Of a DNA stretch of 64,000 nucleotides, positions 49,934 through 59,813 are shown piece after piece. Origin of the DNA: Porphyrobacter sp. CACIAM 03H1 (GTDB lineage Bacteria; Pseudomonadota; Alphaproteobacteria; Sphingomonadales; Sphingomonadaceae); contig NZ_CP021378.1 in NCBI RefSeq assembly GCF_002215495.1, positions 952,417 to 1,016,416 of the forward strand, written 5' to 3'. The notes under the pieces are model-generated. The model was not told the DNA's origin. It saw nothing but the letters and a program-made list of their open reading frames with translations, and ran no database searches. Each line of letters opens with the position of its first letter. The stretch's first letter is position 1. Made by a program: the position numbers and the translations under genes.

Positions 49934-49970
49934 GCGGGATGACCGCGCAACGACTGCGGGATGACCGCGC
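49934..49970. repeat. Two copies of a 15-bp direct repeat
   Basis: GCGGGATGACCGCGC occurs at 49934-49948 and again at 49956-49970, in the short gap between the bciA-like and GH42 genes. It may be a small duplication or a binding site; no function is evident. Confidence 0.55.
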
Positions 49971-49982
49971 GCGAAAAGGCGC

Positions 49983-51896
49983 TCAGACCGGGGCCGGACG
50001 GGGGGCGATATCCCATGCTGCCGGGCTGAGCGTCCGGCCCAGATGCGGGACGAAAACGCCTTTCGCCGCATAATTGAACGTGAAGATATGCGCCTGCGTG
50101 CGGCGGACCCGGATGCCTTCCGGACAGTCGAGCAGGGCCACACCCGCCTCGCCCGCCATCCGTTCGACCAGCACCGCCAGCAGGGCGCGGTCGGGCCAGG
50201 CCGCGCAATAGCGCACGCCGTCCTTGTAGGAAACGACCGCCCGGCCCGCGTCGTCGACCAGCTCGGGGGCGAAGTCGCCGACAAGATCCTCGCGCCAGCG
50301 GGTCACGGCGAAGCCTTCTGCGCTCTCCGCCACCCCGTCGCGCAGGGATTCGACCCGAGTGACGGTCACGCCGGTCAGCGACCGCAGCGCCCCCGGAGCG
50401 AGACAATCGGGGATCGCGAAGCTCGCGGTCTTGCTCCCCGAACGCGGGCCCAGCAGCACCGGGCATTCCAGCGCCGCGAGCCTTTCGGCAAACCCCTCCG
50501 GCACGATCGGCAGGGTGGGGACCAGCACCATGCGGTAGCCCGTGAGGTCCGCCTCGGGCGGGACAATGTCGACATCGAGGCCCCGCGCGCGCAGGGCCGA
50601 ATAGGTTTCGAACACCAGTTCGAGATAGCGGAAGCTCTGCCCCTGCGGCTGGATGCCGATCACCCATGCCGCTTCATAGGAGAACACCAGCGCGACCGGC
50701 GCCGTGGCGCAGGCCTGAGGCCCGATCCCGCCCAGCACCGCCGCCGCCTGCCGCACCTCGTCTGCCGCTTCGGCCTCGCTGCTGTCGGGGCGCAGGAGGC
50801 CGGCGTGCATCTGCTCCTGCGCGAACGGCGCCTGCCGCCAGCGGAAATAGCTCGTCAACTCCGCCCCGTGGGCGCAGGCCTCGAGCGTCCAGAGCGCGAC
50901 CATCCCCGGCAGCGGCGCGGGGTTGAAGCGCGCCCAGTTCACCGGCCCGGGCTGCTGCTCCATCACGCCACAGCGACCGTTCGAACAGCCGCGATAGAGA
51001 TCGTGGTGGAAGGCCGCGATATCGGGGTGGCCCTGCCTGAGATAGGCGCGCTTTTCCTCCGACGAGAACCAGAACTGTTCGAGGAACCCCAGCGGATAGG
51101 AATCCCACGTCGCCACGTCGATGTCACGGCCCACGGCGTGGTGATCGAACTCGGTGAAGAAGCCCATGAAGTTGTGGGTGATATCGACGCCCGGCGAGAG
51201 CCTGCGGATGATGTCCACCTGCTCGCGGTTGAAGCTCGCGACCTGATCGGAAGCGAAGCGGCGATAGTCGAGCCAGTGCGCGGGGTTGGCCTCGGTGACG
51301 GTGAGGTGCGGGGGATCGACCTCGGCGAAGCTGCGGTATTCCATGCTCCAGAAGACGTTGCCCCAGGCGGCGTTGAGCGCGTCGACGGTGTCGTAGCGCG
51401 CCGCCAGCCAGCCCCGGAAGGCGCTGGCGGCGGCGGCGGAGAAGCTCAGCACGGTGTCGTGGCAGCCGTATTCGTTGTCGGTCTGCCACATGGCGATGGC
51501 TCGGTTCCGGCCGTACCGCTCGGCAAGTGCGGTGACGATCCGGCGGCACTCGGTGCGATAGCCCTCGTGGCTGAAGCAGTAATGCCGCCGCGAGCCGAAG
51601 CCGCGCGGGCGGCCCTTCTCGTCGATGGCGACCATGTCGGGCATCCGATCGACCAGCCACTTGGGCGGGGTGGCGGTGGGGGTGCCGAGGATGACCTTCA
51701 GCCCCGCCGCGTGGAGCGTGTCGATGGCGCGGTCGAGCCAGCCCCAGTCGTAGTGGCCCGGCTCCGGTTCTATGCGGCTCCACGCGAACTCGCCGATCCT
51801 GACCAGCGACAGGCCCATTTCGCGCATCCGGCGGGCGTCCTCGGCCCACCACTCCTCGGGCCAGTGTTCGGGGTAGTAGCAGCAGCCGAGTTTCAT
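49983..51896 (-). CDS. Beta-galactosidase, GH42 family
   Basis: A 637-residue glycoside hydrolase. It starts MKLGCCYYPEHWPEEWW, a GH42 hallmark; the acid/base Glu is in WQTDNEYGCHDT and the nucleophile Glu in VMEQQPGPVNWA, as in characterised GH42 enzymes. No signal peptide is visible, so it is cytoplasmic and would act on imported beta-galactosides. The ATG overlaps the stop of the GH36 gene by 4 bp, so both are translated from one message. Confidence 0.9.
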   Translation of the reverse strand: MKLGCCYYPEHWPEEWWAEDARRMREMGLSLVRIGEFAWSRIEPEPGHYDWGWLDRAIDTLHAAGLKVILGTPTATPPKWLVDRMPDMVAIDEKGRPRGFGSRRHYCFSHEGYRTECRRIVTALAERYGRNRAIAMWQTDNEYGCHDTVLSFSAAAASAFRGWLAARYDTVDALNAAWGNVFWSMEYRSFAEVDPPHLTVTEANPAHWLDYRRFASDQVASFNREQVDIIRRLSPGVDITHNFMGFFTEFDHHAVGRDIDVATWDSYPLGFLEQFWFSSEEKRAYLRQGHPDIAAFHHDLYRGCSNGRCGVMEQQPGPVNWARFNPAPLPGMVALWTLEACAHGAELTSYFRWRQAPFAQEQMHAGLLRPDSSEAEAADEVRQAAAVLGGIGPQACATAPVALVFSYEAAWVIGIQPQGQSFRYLELVFETYSALRARGLDVDIVPPEADLTGYRMVLVPTLPIVPEGFAERLAALECPVLLGPRSGSKTASFAIPDCLAPGALRSLTGVTVTRVESLRDGVAESAEGFAVTRWREDLVGDFAPELVDDAGRAVVSYKDGVRYCAAWPDRALLAVLVERMAGEAGVALLDCPEGIRVRRTQAHIFTFNYAAKGVFVPHLGRTLSPAAWDIAPRPAPV

Positions 51897-53992
51897 CCGG
51901 GCAGTCTTTCCAATGCGATCAGCCACGCGGTTTCGGGGTGGGTGAGGGGGAGGGCGAGGCCCTGCGTCATCAGCGCGGTGCCCGAGAGGGTCAGGCCCTC
52001 GCGCCACCGGTCGGGGGTGGCGAGGTAGTGGCGGGCCTTGGCGGGCCAAGGGTCGGGCAGGGCGACGCGGTAGCGCGCATCAGGGTCGAGGCCCGCAAGG
52101 CGCAGCGGCGCGGCATCGAACACCGGGGAAAAGGCGGTCTGCGCGGCGAGGGCCAGCGCCCTGCCTTCATGCGTCACCATCATTCCGGTGACGTTCGGGT
52201 CGGGATGGGCGAGGCGGTGAAGCTGGCCTTCGTGCAGCACGCCCCGCCATTGCTTGTAGAGCGCGATATGGGCGGCGAGGCATTCGCGTTCCTTCTCGCT
52301 CATGCGCGCCGGATCGGCCTCGACCCCCATGTGCCCGAACACCGCCACCTTGGCGCGGAAGTCCATCGACAGGCGCCGCCCGGTGATCGGATTGGGCGAG
52401 GGGCCGACATGGCTGCCGAGCACCTCGAGCGGGAGGAACTGGCTCCATGCCGGAATGATCCGCAGGCGCTCGATGGCGTCGTTGTTGTCGGAGGGCCAGA
52501 CGCGGTGGGTGCGGGCAAGAACCCCGAAATCGATCCGCCCCCCTCCGCTCGAACAGCTCTCGATCTCGACCTGTGGGTGCGCGGCGCGCAGGGCATCGAG
52601 GAGGGCGTAGAAGCCCTCGGTCTGGCGCGGGGCCGAGGGGAAGAGGTCGCGGTTGTGGTCCCACTTGAGGTAGGCGACCGCGTTCTCGCGCAGCAGGGCG
52701 TCGAGGCGGCCGAACAGATATTCCCGCACATCCTCGCGCGCCATGTCGAGCGCCAGTTGGCCGCGCATGGCGGGGCGCTCGCGGCCCGGGGTGTGGAGGC
52801 ACCAGTCGGGGTGCCGGCGGTAGAGATCGCTGTCGGGCGAGACCATCTCCGGCTCCACCCAGAGGCCGAAATCCATGCCGAGGTCGTGGACGCGGGCGAT
52901 CAGCGGGCCAAGGCCGTTCGGGAAGACATCGGGCGAGACGAACCAGTCGCCGAGGCTGCTGCGATCGTCGCGCCGCCCGCCGAACCATCCATCGTCGAGC
53001 ACGAAACGCTCGATGCCGAGGCTGGCCGCGTCCTCGGCGAGGCGCATCAGCGCGGATTCAGCGAGGTTGAAACCCAGCGCCTCCCACGAATTGAGGTGGA
53101 CCTTGCGCGGGCGCCAGTCCTTGCGGTCCGGGAGAATCGCGCGGGCGTGGAACACTTGCGCTAGGGCGGAGCGGTCGGCGGCCAGCGCCAACATCGCCAC
53201 CGGCGTGCGGTAGCCGGCCTCATGCCCTAGATCGACCTCGCCTCCGTCCCAGCTCGCGCCCATCTGGAGCACCGCGCGCCCGTCGGCGCTGCCAACCATG
53301 TCGGGATCGATCCGGGTGTCGTGATCGCCGCTCCACGCGAGGTGCGCGCCGAGCACTTCGCCCGATGACGGGTCTTCGAGGATCAGCCAGTTGCCCCCCG
53401 CGAAGCCCGGTTTGCCCGCCACCGAAGTGCGCGCGAAGCCCTCGGGCGCGATGGGGCGACTATGCTCCTGCATCTCCCCCGCCCAGCGTCCGGTGAAACT
53501 GGTGAGGCGGGTGAAGCGGTGGGGGATGGGCAGGGCGAGCGCGCTCAGCCGGTCGAGCACCAGCCTGCGCCCGCCGCCGTTGGTGATCGACGCTTCGGTG
53601 CAGACCATGCCCGATGCGCCGATCCGCCAGCTCTGCTCGATATCGACCCCGAGCAGTTCGTCGTAGAAGGTGAGGACCAGCTCGTCCGGATATTGCTCCC
53701 AAGCGACGAGGCGGAAATCGGTGGCGCATTGGACGCAGGTATCCTCGCGTCTTTCGCTGAGCCGCACCGCCGGCGTCCCGCTCCACCCAGCCTTGCCCTC
53801 GGGGAGCAGGCCCGGCACCGGGGGCACATCGGGCTGGCTTTCGTGGCGCCCGCGCGCGGTGGTGGCGGCGAGCATGGCGAGGTCCTCGCCCCCGGGCAGG
53901 CGCGCGCCGAGGTAGATGCAGTCCGCTTCGCCGCCCGTCTCCAGCGCGAAGACCAGCGTCAGCCTCTCGCCGTCGAGCCTCACGAATTCCAC
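51893..53992 (-). CDS. Alpha-galactosidase, GH36 family
   Basis: A 699-residue enzyme with the GH36 layout of N-terminal beta-sandwich, barrel and C-terminal domain. The nucleophile Asp is in YLKWDHNRDLF, the acid/base Asp in CSSGGGRIDFG, and FVLDDGWFGGRRDD precedes them. No signal peptide is seen; it cleaves terminal alpha-galactose in the cytosol. The start is a GTG at 53992 preceded by AGAGGGA (an alternative GTG is nine bases downstream). It is the first gene of the pair with GH42. Confidence 0.88.
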   Translation of the reverse strand: MEFVRLDGERLTLVFALETGGEADCIYLGARLPGGEDLAMLAATTARGRHESQPDVPPVPGLLPEGKAGWSGTPAVRLSERREDTCVQCATDFRLVAWEQYPDELVLTFYDELLGVDIEQSWRIGASGMVCTEASITNGGGRRLVLDRLSALALPIPHRFTRLTSFTGRWAGEMQEHSRPIAPEGFARTSVAGKPGFAGGNWLILEDPSSGEVLGAHLAWSGDHDTRIDPDMVGSADGRAVLQMGASWDGGEVDLGHEAGYRTPVAMLALAADRSALAQVFHARAILPDRKDWRPRKVHLNSWEALGFNLAESALMRLAEDAASLGIERFVLDDGWFGGRRDDRSSLGDWFVSPDVFPNGLGPLIARVHDLGMDFGLWVEPEMVSPDSDLYRRHPDWCLHTPGRERPAMRGQLALDMAREDVREYLFGRLDALLRENAVAYLKWDHNRDLFPSAPRQTEGFYALLDALRAAHPQVEIESCSSGGGRIDFGVLARTHRVWPSDNNDAIERLRIIPAWSQFLPLEVLGSHVGPSPNPITGRRLSMDFRAKVAVFGHMGVEADPARMSEKERECLAAHIALYKQWRGVLHEGQLHRLAHPDPNVTGMMVTHEGRALALAAQTAFSPVFDAAPLRLAGLDPDARYRVALPDPWPAKARHYLATPDRWREGLTLSGTALMTQGLALPLTHPETAWLIALERLPG

Positions 53993-54060
53993 GCGATCCC
54001 CTCTCCCCTCTCCGAGCGCCGGTGATGAGCGGCGCGTGCGGGCTTGTCCGCGGCCCGCCA

Positions 54061-54079
54061 TTGCGCTGTAACCGCGCAA
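54061..54079. promoter_or_regulatory. Candidate LacI/GalR-type operator in the divergent galactoside promoter
   Basis: TTGCGC (54061) and GCGCAA (54074-54079) form a perfect 6-bp inverted repeat. The spacer TGTAACC, which continues into CG, resembles the TGTAACCG half-site common in LacI/GalR operators. It lies in the 109 bp between the GH36 and SSS genes, so one site could control both directions. No regulator gene is adjacent. Confidence 0.38.
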
Positions 54080-54101
54080 AACGGGAGGGGAAAGCGCGCA
54101 G

Positions 54102-55586
54102 ATGTTCGATGCCATGCCGGCGGCAAGCCTGATCCAGATCGCCGTCTGCGTCGGCCTGACCGCGCTGGTCGCGCTGGTCACCTGGGCGACCATCCGCCGC
54201 GACCGCCACGACGGGTCGAGGAAGGACGTCTATCTCGCCGGAGGCAAGCTCTCGTGGCTGTTCGTGGCGGGCTCGATAACGCTCACCAACCTGTCGACCG
54301 ACCAGCTGGTGGGGATGAACGGCAACCAGATGCTGCTGCTCGCCTGGTGGGAGATCGCGGGGTTCGTCGGGCTGATGATCCTCGCCTTCGTCTTCGTGCC
54401 GATCTACTACCGCAACAACTGCACCACCGTGACCGAGCTGCTCGAGCAACGCTACGGCGGGCGCAGCATCCGCACGCTGATCGCGGGGCTGTTCCTGGCC
54501 GGCAACGTGCTGATCTACCTGCCGGCCGCGCTCTATTCGGGCAGCCTGTTCATGCGCGCGCTGTTCGGCGAGGGTGTGCCGCTGCTCGCCTTCGCCACGA
54601 TCCTCGCGGTGATCTCGGCCGCCTACGCGATCTTCGGAGGGCTGCGCGCGGTGGCGGTGATGGACACCTGGTCGGGCATCGGCATCCTCGGCCTTGCCAT
54701 GCTGATCGTGGTGCTGGGGCTGGCGGCGGTCGACTGGGACATCGTCTCGGGCGTTCCGGCAGAGCGCATCACCATGCTCGGCGGGCCCGACAGCCCGATC
54801 CCCTGGCCGACCCTGCTGACGGGGATGATCTTCATCCAGATCTTCTACTGGTCCACCAACCAGAACCTCACCCAGAAGGCGATGGCCGCGCCCACCATCC
54901 GCGAGGCGCAGAAGGGGGTCATGGTCGCCGCGATCATCCGCATCCTGATCGTCCCGCCGATCGTGGTGATCCCCGGTGTGGTCGCCTTCAAGCTGTTCGG
55001 TGTGGTCGGCGACAAGGCCTACGGGATGCTCGTCGCCGAGATCCTGCCCCCGTGGCTCTCGGGCGCCTTCGCGGCGATGGTCGCGGCGGCGGTGATCACC
55101 ACCTTCAGCGCGGTGCTCAATTCCTCGGTCGCGCTCTACGCGGTCGATTTCCACGAGCAGTTCGTGGGCGAGGTGAAGAACCACTGGAGCCTGTCCGCCG
55201 TGGTCTGCACGCTGCTGACAGTCACCGCGATCCTGCTGGTGCCGATGTATGCGAGCGCCACGAGCATCATCAACCTGCTCCAGCAACTGAACGGCCTCAC
55301 CTCGATGCCGATCCTCAGCGCCTTCATCGCCGGGCTGCTGTTCCGCGGCGTCAGGGCGCCCGCGGCGATTGCCGGGGTGGTGTGGGGCGTGGCGCTCTAC
55401 GGGCTGTTCACCTTCCACCTCGAGCCCGCCGGGATCGTCACCCTGCACTACATCCACTTCATGGTCGTGACCCTGGTGACGAGCGTGATCGCCGCGCTCG
55501 CCTTCAACCGCTTCGTGCTGGGCGGACGGGCGACCTTCGCGCCGCGCTCGGCTTTCGCGGGGCGGGCAGGGGGAGTGGCGGGGTGA
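54102..55586 (+). CDS. Sodium/sugar symporter, SSS (SLC5) family
   Basis: A 494-residue transporter with about 13-14 membrane helices. [18 protein letters not shown] and [17 protein letters not shown] match the SSS family entry, and [19 protein letters not shown] is the conserved loop after the fourth helix. It probably imports galactose or a galactoside with Na+, since the following genes are galT and galK and the divergent genes are GH36 and GH42. The stop overlaps galT's GTG by 4 bp. Confidence 0.88.
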   Translation: MFDAMPAASLIQIAVCVGLTALVALVTWATIRRDRHDGSRKDVYLAGGKLSWLFVAGSITLTNLSTDQLVGMNGNQMLLLAWWEIAGFVGLMILAFVFVPIYYRNNCTTVTELLEQRYGGRSIRTLIAGLFLAGNVLIYLPAALYSGSLFMRALFGEGVPLLAFATILAVISAAYAIFGGLRAVAVMDTWSGIGILGLAMLIVVLGLAAVDWDIVSGVPAERITMLGGPDSPIPWPTLLTGMIFIQIFYWSTNQNLTQKAMAAPTIREAQKGVMVAAIIRILIVPPIVVIPGVVAFKLFGVVGDKAYGMLVAEILPPWLSGAFAAMVAAAVITTFSAVLNSSVALYAVDFHEQFVGEVKNHWSLSAVVCTLLTVTAILLVPMYASATSIINLLQQLNGLTSMPILSAFIAGLLFRGVRAPAAIAGVVWGVALYGLFTFHLEPAGIVTLHYIHFMVVTLVTSVIAALAFNRFVLGGRATFAPRSAFAGRAGGVAG

Positions 55587-56608
55587 GCCTCGACCCGGCC
55601 TCGCCGCATCGGCGCTTCAATCCGCTCACCGGCGGCTGGGTGCAGGTCTCGCCGCAGCGCATGGGGCGGCCCTGGCAGGGCGAGACCGCCCCCCCCGAAC
55701 CGCTGCCGCCGGCTTACGATCCGGACTGCTACCTGTGCCCGGGCAACACCCGCGTCGGCGGCGAGGTGAACCCCGATTACGCGGGCGTCCACGTGTTCGA
55801 CAATGATTTCCCAGCGCTCGCCGAGGATGCGCCGCCGGGCGGGAGCGATGATCCGCTGTTCCGGGCCGAGGCTTCGCGCGGGGTGTGCCGGGTGATCTGC
55901 TTCTCGCCCGATCACGGCAAGTCGCTCCCCCGGCTCGCGCCCGACCAATTGCGCGCCGTGGTCGATTGCTGGGCCGAGCAGACCGCGGAACTCGGCGCAC
56001 GCTTTGCCCACGTGCAGGTGTTCGAGAACAAGGGCGCGATGATGGGCTGCTCCAACCCGCATCCGCACGGACAGGTCTGGGCGAGCGCCCACCTGCCGCA
56101 GGAGATCGCCGCCGAGGACGCGCGCCAGAGGGACTACCTCGCCGCGCACGGCAGACCGATGCTGCTCGACCTCGCCGCGCGCGAAGCCGCAGGCGAGCGC
56201 GTGGTCGAGATCAATGACGACTGGCTCGCCGTCGTCCCCTTCTGGGCGGCCTGGCCCTTCGAGACCCTGCTGCTGCCGCGCTTTGCCGTGCAGCGGATGC
56301 CCGATCTGACCGACAGCCAGCGCGACAGCCTTGCGACGATCCTCAAGGCGCTCACCACCCGCTACGACAACCTCTTTGCCACCAGCTTCCCCTATTCGAT
56401 GGGCTTGCATGGTGCGCCCTTCGTGACGGGGGATACCGATCACTGGCAGCTCCACGCCCATTTCTACCCGCCGCTGCTGCGCTCTGCGAGCGTGCGCAAG
56501 TTCATGGTCGGCTACGAGATGCTGGCCGAACCCCAGCGCGATCTCACGCCCGAGCGCGCCGCAGAAATGTTGCGTTCGGTAAGCGGGCTGGTGCATTACG
56601 CCGGCTGA
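55583..56608 (+). CDS. galT: Galactose-1-phosphate uridylyltransferase
   Basis: A 341-residue HIT-superfamily enzyme of the Leloir pathway: it exchanges galactose-1-phosphate with UDP-glucose. The covalent-intermediate histidine is in [10 protein letters not shown], and zinc-site features appear as CYLCPGN and the N-terminal [16 protein letters not shown]. The start is a GTG that overlaps the SSS stop (GTGA), which fixes both the frame and the operon. galK follows after 16 bp. Confidence 0.95.
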   Translation: MSLDPASPHRRFNPLTGGWVQVSPQRMGRPWQGETAPPEPLPPAYDPDCYLCPGNTRVGGEVNPDYAGVHVFDNDFPALAEDAPPGGSDDPLFRAEASRGVCRVICFSPDHGKSLPRLAPDQLRAVVDCWAEQTAELGARFAHVQVFENKGAMMGCSNPHPHGQVWASAHLPQEIAAEDARQRDYLAAHGRPMLLDLAAREAAGERVVEINDDWLAVVPFWAAWPFETLLLPRFAVQRMPDLTDSQRDSLATILKALTTRYDNLFATSFPYSMGLHGAPFVTGDTDHWQLHAHFYPPLLRSASVRKFMVGYEMLAEPQRDLTPERAAEMLRSVSGLVHYAG

Positions 56609-56624
56609 CAGGGGGCACGCATTC

Positions 56625-57809
56625 ATGGATCGCCGCGAAAGACTGATCGCCCGCGCCCGGCAGGGCTACCGGCTCGCCTTCGGGGTCGAGCCGACGCGCT
56701 TCGTGGCGGCGCCGGGCCGGGTCAACCTGATCGGGGAGCATGTCGATTACAACGAGGGCTTCGTCCTGCCCTGCGCGATCGACCGCGAGACGGTGATCGC
56801 CTTCGGCCCGGGGGCCAAGGACGCCAAGGTGCCGCGCCTGGAGGCGGTGGCGCTCGACATGGGCGACATGGCGAGCGCGCGCGACGGCTTCGACCTCGCC
56901 GGATTGATCCATCGCGGGGACAATAACTGGCAGAACCACGTGCGCGGAGTGATCCAGGCGCTCGGGCGCTACGGGCACCGGATCAGGCCGATGCGCATGG
57001 CGATCGCGGGTGACGTGCCGATCGGGGCGGGCCTGTCCTCCTCGGCCGCCTTCGGGGTGGCGGTGGCGCTGGCGGCGTCGGAGTATTCGGGGTTGGGCCT
57101 CGCGCCCGAGAAGATCGCCAAGATGGCCCAGATCGCCGAGAACGATTTCGTCGGCTGCGCCTGCGGGATCATGGACCAGATGGCCTCGGCGGCAAGCGTG
57201 GCGGGCCATGCCCTGCTGCTCGACTGCCGCTCGCTCGAACACATGCCGATCCCGATCCACCGCCGGCTCGCGATCACCGTGATCGACACCGGCCTCAGGC
57301 GCAGCCTGACCGAGAGCGCCTTCAACGAGCGCCGCGCCGAATGCGAGGCGGCGGCGGCGCATTTCGGGTTGACGGCGTTGCGCGATCTGGAGCTTGGCCG
57401 GCTCGAGGCTGCCCATGCCGCGCTCGGCCCGGTGCTCTACCGCCGCGCCCGCCACGTGGTGAGCGAGATGGGGCGGGTCGAGCCGGTGGCGGTCGCGCTG
57501 GCGACCGGCGACACCGCCGCGCTGGCCGCGCTTATGCGCGAGGCGCATCTCTCGCTCTCGGCCGATTTCGACGTCTCGCTGCCGCCGATCGACCGGCTCG
57601 CGGCGCTGGTCGCCGAGGCTCTGGGCGAGGCGGGCGGGGTGCGGCTGACCGGCGCGGGCTTCGGCGGGTGCCTGGTCGCAGTGACCCACAAGGATGCGAC
57701 CGGCGCGATCGACGATGCGATTGCGCGCTACAATGCCGATGCCGACCTGCCGGCGCGCGCGGAGATCTTCCGGCCGAGCGACGGCGCGGCGCCGATCGTG
57801 CTGGGCTGA
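56625..57809 (+). CDS. galK: Galactokinase
   Basis: A 394-residue GHMP kinase. The galactokinase signature is RVNLIGEHVDYNEGFVLPCA; motif 2 is VPIGAGLSSSAAFGVAVAL and motif 3 LTGAGFGGCLVA. It phosphorylates galactose, feeding GalT. AGGGGG lies upstream of the ATG. galE and galM are not in the window, so the pathway needs an epimerase from elsewhere. Confidence 0.95.
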   Translation: MDRRERLIARARQGYRLAFGVEPTRFVAAPGRVNLIGEHVDYNEGFVLPCAIDRETVIAFGPGAKDAKVPRLEAVALDMGDMASARDGFDLAGLIHRGDNNWQNHVRGVIQALGRYGHRIRPMRMAIAGDVPIGAGLSSSAAFGVAVALAASEYSGLGLAPEKIAKMAQIAENDFVGCACGIMDQMASAASVAGHALLLDCRSLEHMPIPIHRRLAITVIDTGLRRSLTESAFNERRAECEAAAAHFGLTALRDLELGRLEAAHAALGPVLYRRARHVVSEMGRVEPVAVALATGDTAALAALMREAHLSLSADFDVSLPPIDRLAALVAEALGEAGGVRLTGAGFGGCLVAVTHKDATGAIDDAIARYNADADLPARAEIFRPSDGAAPIVLG

Positions 57810-57875
57810 TCGACCGCTTCGCTCAGGCGCCCCCGACCGGTTTTCGGCGCGCTCGCCCGCAGAGGGTGATTTACA

Positions 57876-57897
57876 CATATAAAAATGTCTTTATATG
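57876..57897. promoter_or_regulatory. Perfect 8-6-8 inverted repeat at the start of the ArsR-methyltransferase gene
   Basis: CATATAAA (57876-57883) and TTTATATG (57890-57897) are exactly complementary. The right arm contains the ATG at 57895. An AT-rich dyad of this kind just before an ArsR-family gene is typical of an autoregulatory operator, here probably bound by the encoded protein and controlling metF-metH as well. Confidence 0.65.
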
Positions 57898-58887
57898 ATC
57901 ACCGCAATGGTGATCGAGGACATCTTCAAGGCGCTGGGCGATCCGACCCGGCTGCGCATCGCCCGGCTGCTCGGGACGATGGAACTTGCCGTGGGCGAGC
58001 TTGCGCAGGTGCTGGGGCAGAGCCAGCCGCGCGTCTCGCGACACGTCGGCATCCTGTGCGACACCGGCCTCGCCGAGCGCCGCCGCGAGGGCTCGTGGGT
58101 GTTCCTGCGCCAGAGCGAATCGGCCGGCCCGGTGATCGAGGCGGTGCAGCGCCTGCTCGCCATCGCGGAGGAGCAGGAACCCGCCTTCGCAGCCCTGTGC
58201 GATGCCGACCGCCGCAAGCTCGCCGCGATCCGCGAGGCGCGCGAGGCAGCAGCCGAGACCTATTTCGCCCGCCACGCCGGCGAGTGGGACGAATTGCGCG
58301 CGCTCCACAGCGCCGATGCCGAAGTCGAGCGCCGCCTCGCCGACGCGCTGGCCGACGCGCCGCTCGGGCACCTGCTCGACATCGGCACCGGCACGGGCCG
58401 CATCGCCGAGCTCTTCGCCGAGAAGGCCGAGCGGGTGGTGGCGCTCGACAAGAACTTGGAGATGCTGCGCGTCGCCCGCGCGAAGCTCCAGCACCTCCCG
58501 ACATCCCTCGTGGAACTGGTGCAGGGCGATTTCGCCGACCTGCCATTTGCCGATGCCAGCTTCGACACGGTGATCCTGCACCAGGTGCTGCACTTCGCCC
58601 CCGATCCGGCCCCCGCGCTGGCCGAGGCGGCGCGGGTGCTCCGCGGTGGCGGGCGGATCGCGATCGTCGATTTTGCCAGCCACGATCACGAGGAGCTGCG
58701 CACCCGCCACCAGCACGCCCGCCTCGGCTTTTCCGACCGCCAGATGGCCGAACTGCTGCGCGCCGCCGGCTTCGCGGTCGGCACACCGCTCGCGCTCGAG
58801 GGCGGGGCGCTGGTCGTCAAGATCTGGACCGCCAAGCGCCGCGCCGCCGCCACCCCCAAGAACGCTGCCCTGGAAACCGCGAAATGA
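57895..58887 (+). CDS. ArsR-family regulator fused to a SAM-dependent methyltransferase domain
   Basis: A 330-residue two-domain protein. Residues 1 to about 80 are an ArsR-type winged helix (IFKALGDPTRLRIARLL, QSQPRVSRHVGILCDTGL). From about 120 comes a class I methyltransferase fold with LLDIGTGTGRIAELF, ALDKNLEMLRVARA and LHQVLHFAPDPAPALAEAAR. Binding of SAM or SAH to the second domain may control DNA binding, as suggested for SahR-type regulators of the methionine cycle. A second ATG at 57907 is possible; neither has a clear Shine-Dalgarno. Its stop overlaps metF by 4 bp, so it heads the methionine operon. Confidence 0.85.
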   Translation: MITAMVIEDIFKALGDPTRLRIARLLGTMELAVGELAQVLGQSQPRVSRHVGILCDTGLAERRREGSWVFLRQSESAGPVIEAVQRLLAIAEEQEPAFAALCDADRRKLAAIREAREAAAETYFARHAGEWDELRALHSADAEVERRLADALADAPLGHLLDIGTGTGRIAELFAEKAERVVALDKNLEMLRVARAKLQHLPTSLVELVQGDFADLPFADASFDTVILHQVLHFAPDPAPALAEAARVLRGGGRIAIVDFASHDHEELRTRHQHARLGFSDRQMAELLRAAGFAVGTPLALEGGALVVKIWTAKRRAAATPKNAALETAK

Positions 58888-59813
58888 CCCCGACCCTCGA
58901 CCAGCTTCAGGAATACCGCACCGCGACCGACACCCCGCTGTTCTCGGGGCTGCCCGGCGATGTCGCAGTGAGCTTCGAGTTCTTCCCGCCCAAGAGCGCG
59001 AAGATGGAAGAGCAGCTGTGGGACGCGGTGACGCAATTGAAGCCGCTCGGGCCGAGCTTCGTCTCGGTCACCTACGGCGCGGGCGGTTCGACCCGCGAGC
59101 GCACCCATGCGACGGTCGCGCGGATCATCGCCGAGGCGAAGCTGCCCGCCGCAGCGCACCTCACCTGCGTCGCGGCCTCGAAGGCCGAGATCCGCGATGT
59201 CGCGGAGCAATACTGGGAGGCGGGCGTGCGCCACATCGTTGCGCTGCGAGGCGATGCGGGCGAGCCCGGCGCGCCCTTCACCCCGCATCCCGAGGGCTAT
59301 GCCAGCGCGGCGGAACTGGTCGCGGGCCTCAAGGCTATCGCGCCTTTCGAAATCTCGGTCGCGGCCTATCCCGAGTGCCACCCCGACGCCACCTCGCCCC
59401 AGGACGACATCGACAACCTCAAGCGCAAGCTCGATGCGGGCGCGACCCGCGCGATCAGCCAGTTCTTCTTCTCGGCCGAAACCTTCTTCCGCTTCCGCGA
59501 TCAATGCGCCGCAGCGGGGATCGACGCGCCGATCCTGCCGGGCATTCTCCCCGTCACCAACGTCGCCCAGGCGCGGAAGTTCGCGGGCGCCTGCGGGGCG
59601 GCGATCCCGGCGTGGATGGACGGACTGTTCGAAGGTCTCGACGAAAAGCCCGCCGCGCGCCAGCTGGTCGCCGCGACGGTCGCCGCGGAACTGTGCCGCC
59701 GCCTCTATGCGGGCGGGGTGCGCGACTTCCACTTCTACACCTTGAACCGCCCCGAGCTGGCCTATGCGATCTGCCACCTGCTCGGGAAGCGCCCGCAGGA
59801 GACCGGACAATGA
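58884..59813 (+). CDS. metF: Methylenetetrahydrofolate reductase
   Basis: A 309-residue FAD-dependent TIM-barrel enzyme that makes 5-methyl-tetrahydrofolate, the methyl donor of MetH. VSFEFFPPKSAKMEEQLW, the MTHFR entry, SFVSVTYGAGGSTRERT, HIVALRGDAGEPG and AISQFFFSAETFFRFRDQC are intact. Overlaps with both neighbours (ATGA on each side) couple its translation to the regulator and to the MetH N-terminal part. Confidence 0.95.
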   Translation: MTPTLDQLQEYRTATDTPLFSGLPGDVAVSFEFFPPKSAKMEEQLWDAVTQLKPLGPSFVSVTYGAGGSTRERTHATVARIIAEAKLPAAAHLTCVAASKAEIRDVAEQYWEAGVRHIVALRGDAGEPGAPFTPHPEGYASAAELVAGLKAIAPFEISVAAYPECHPDATSPQDDIDNLKRKLDAGATRAISQFFFSAETFFRFRDQCAAAGIDAPILPGILPVTNVAQARKFAGACGAAIPAWMDGLFEGLDEKPAARQLVAATVAAELCRRLYAGGVRDFHFYTLNRPELAYAICHLLGKRPQETGQ

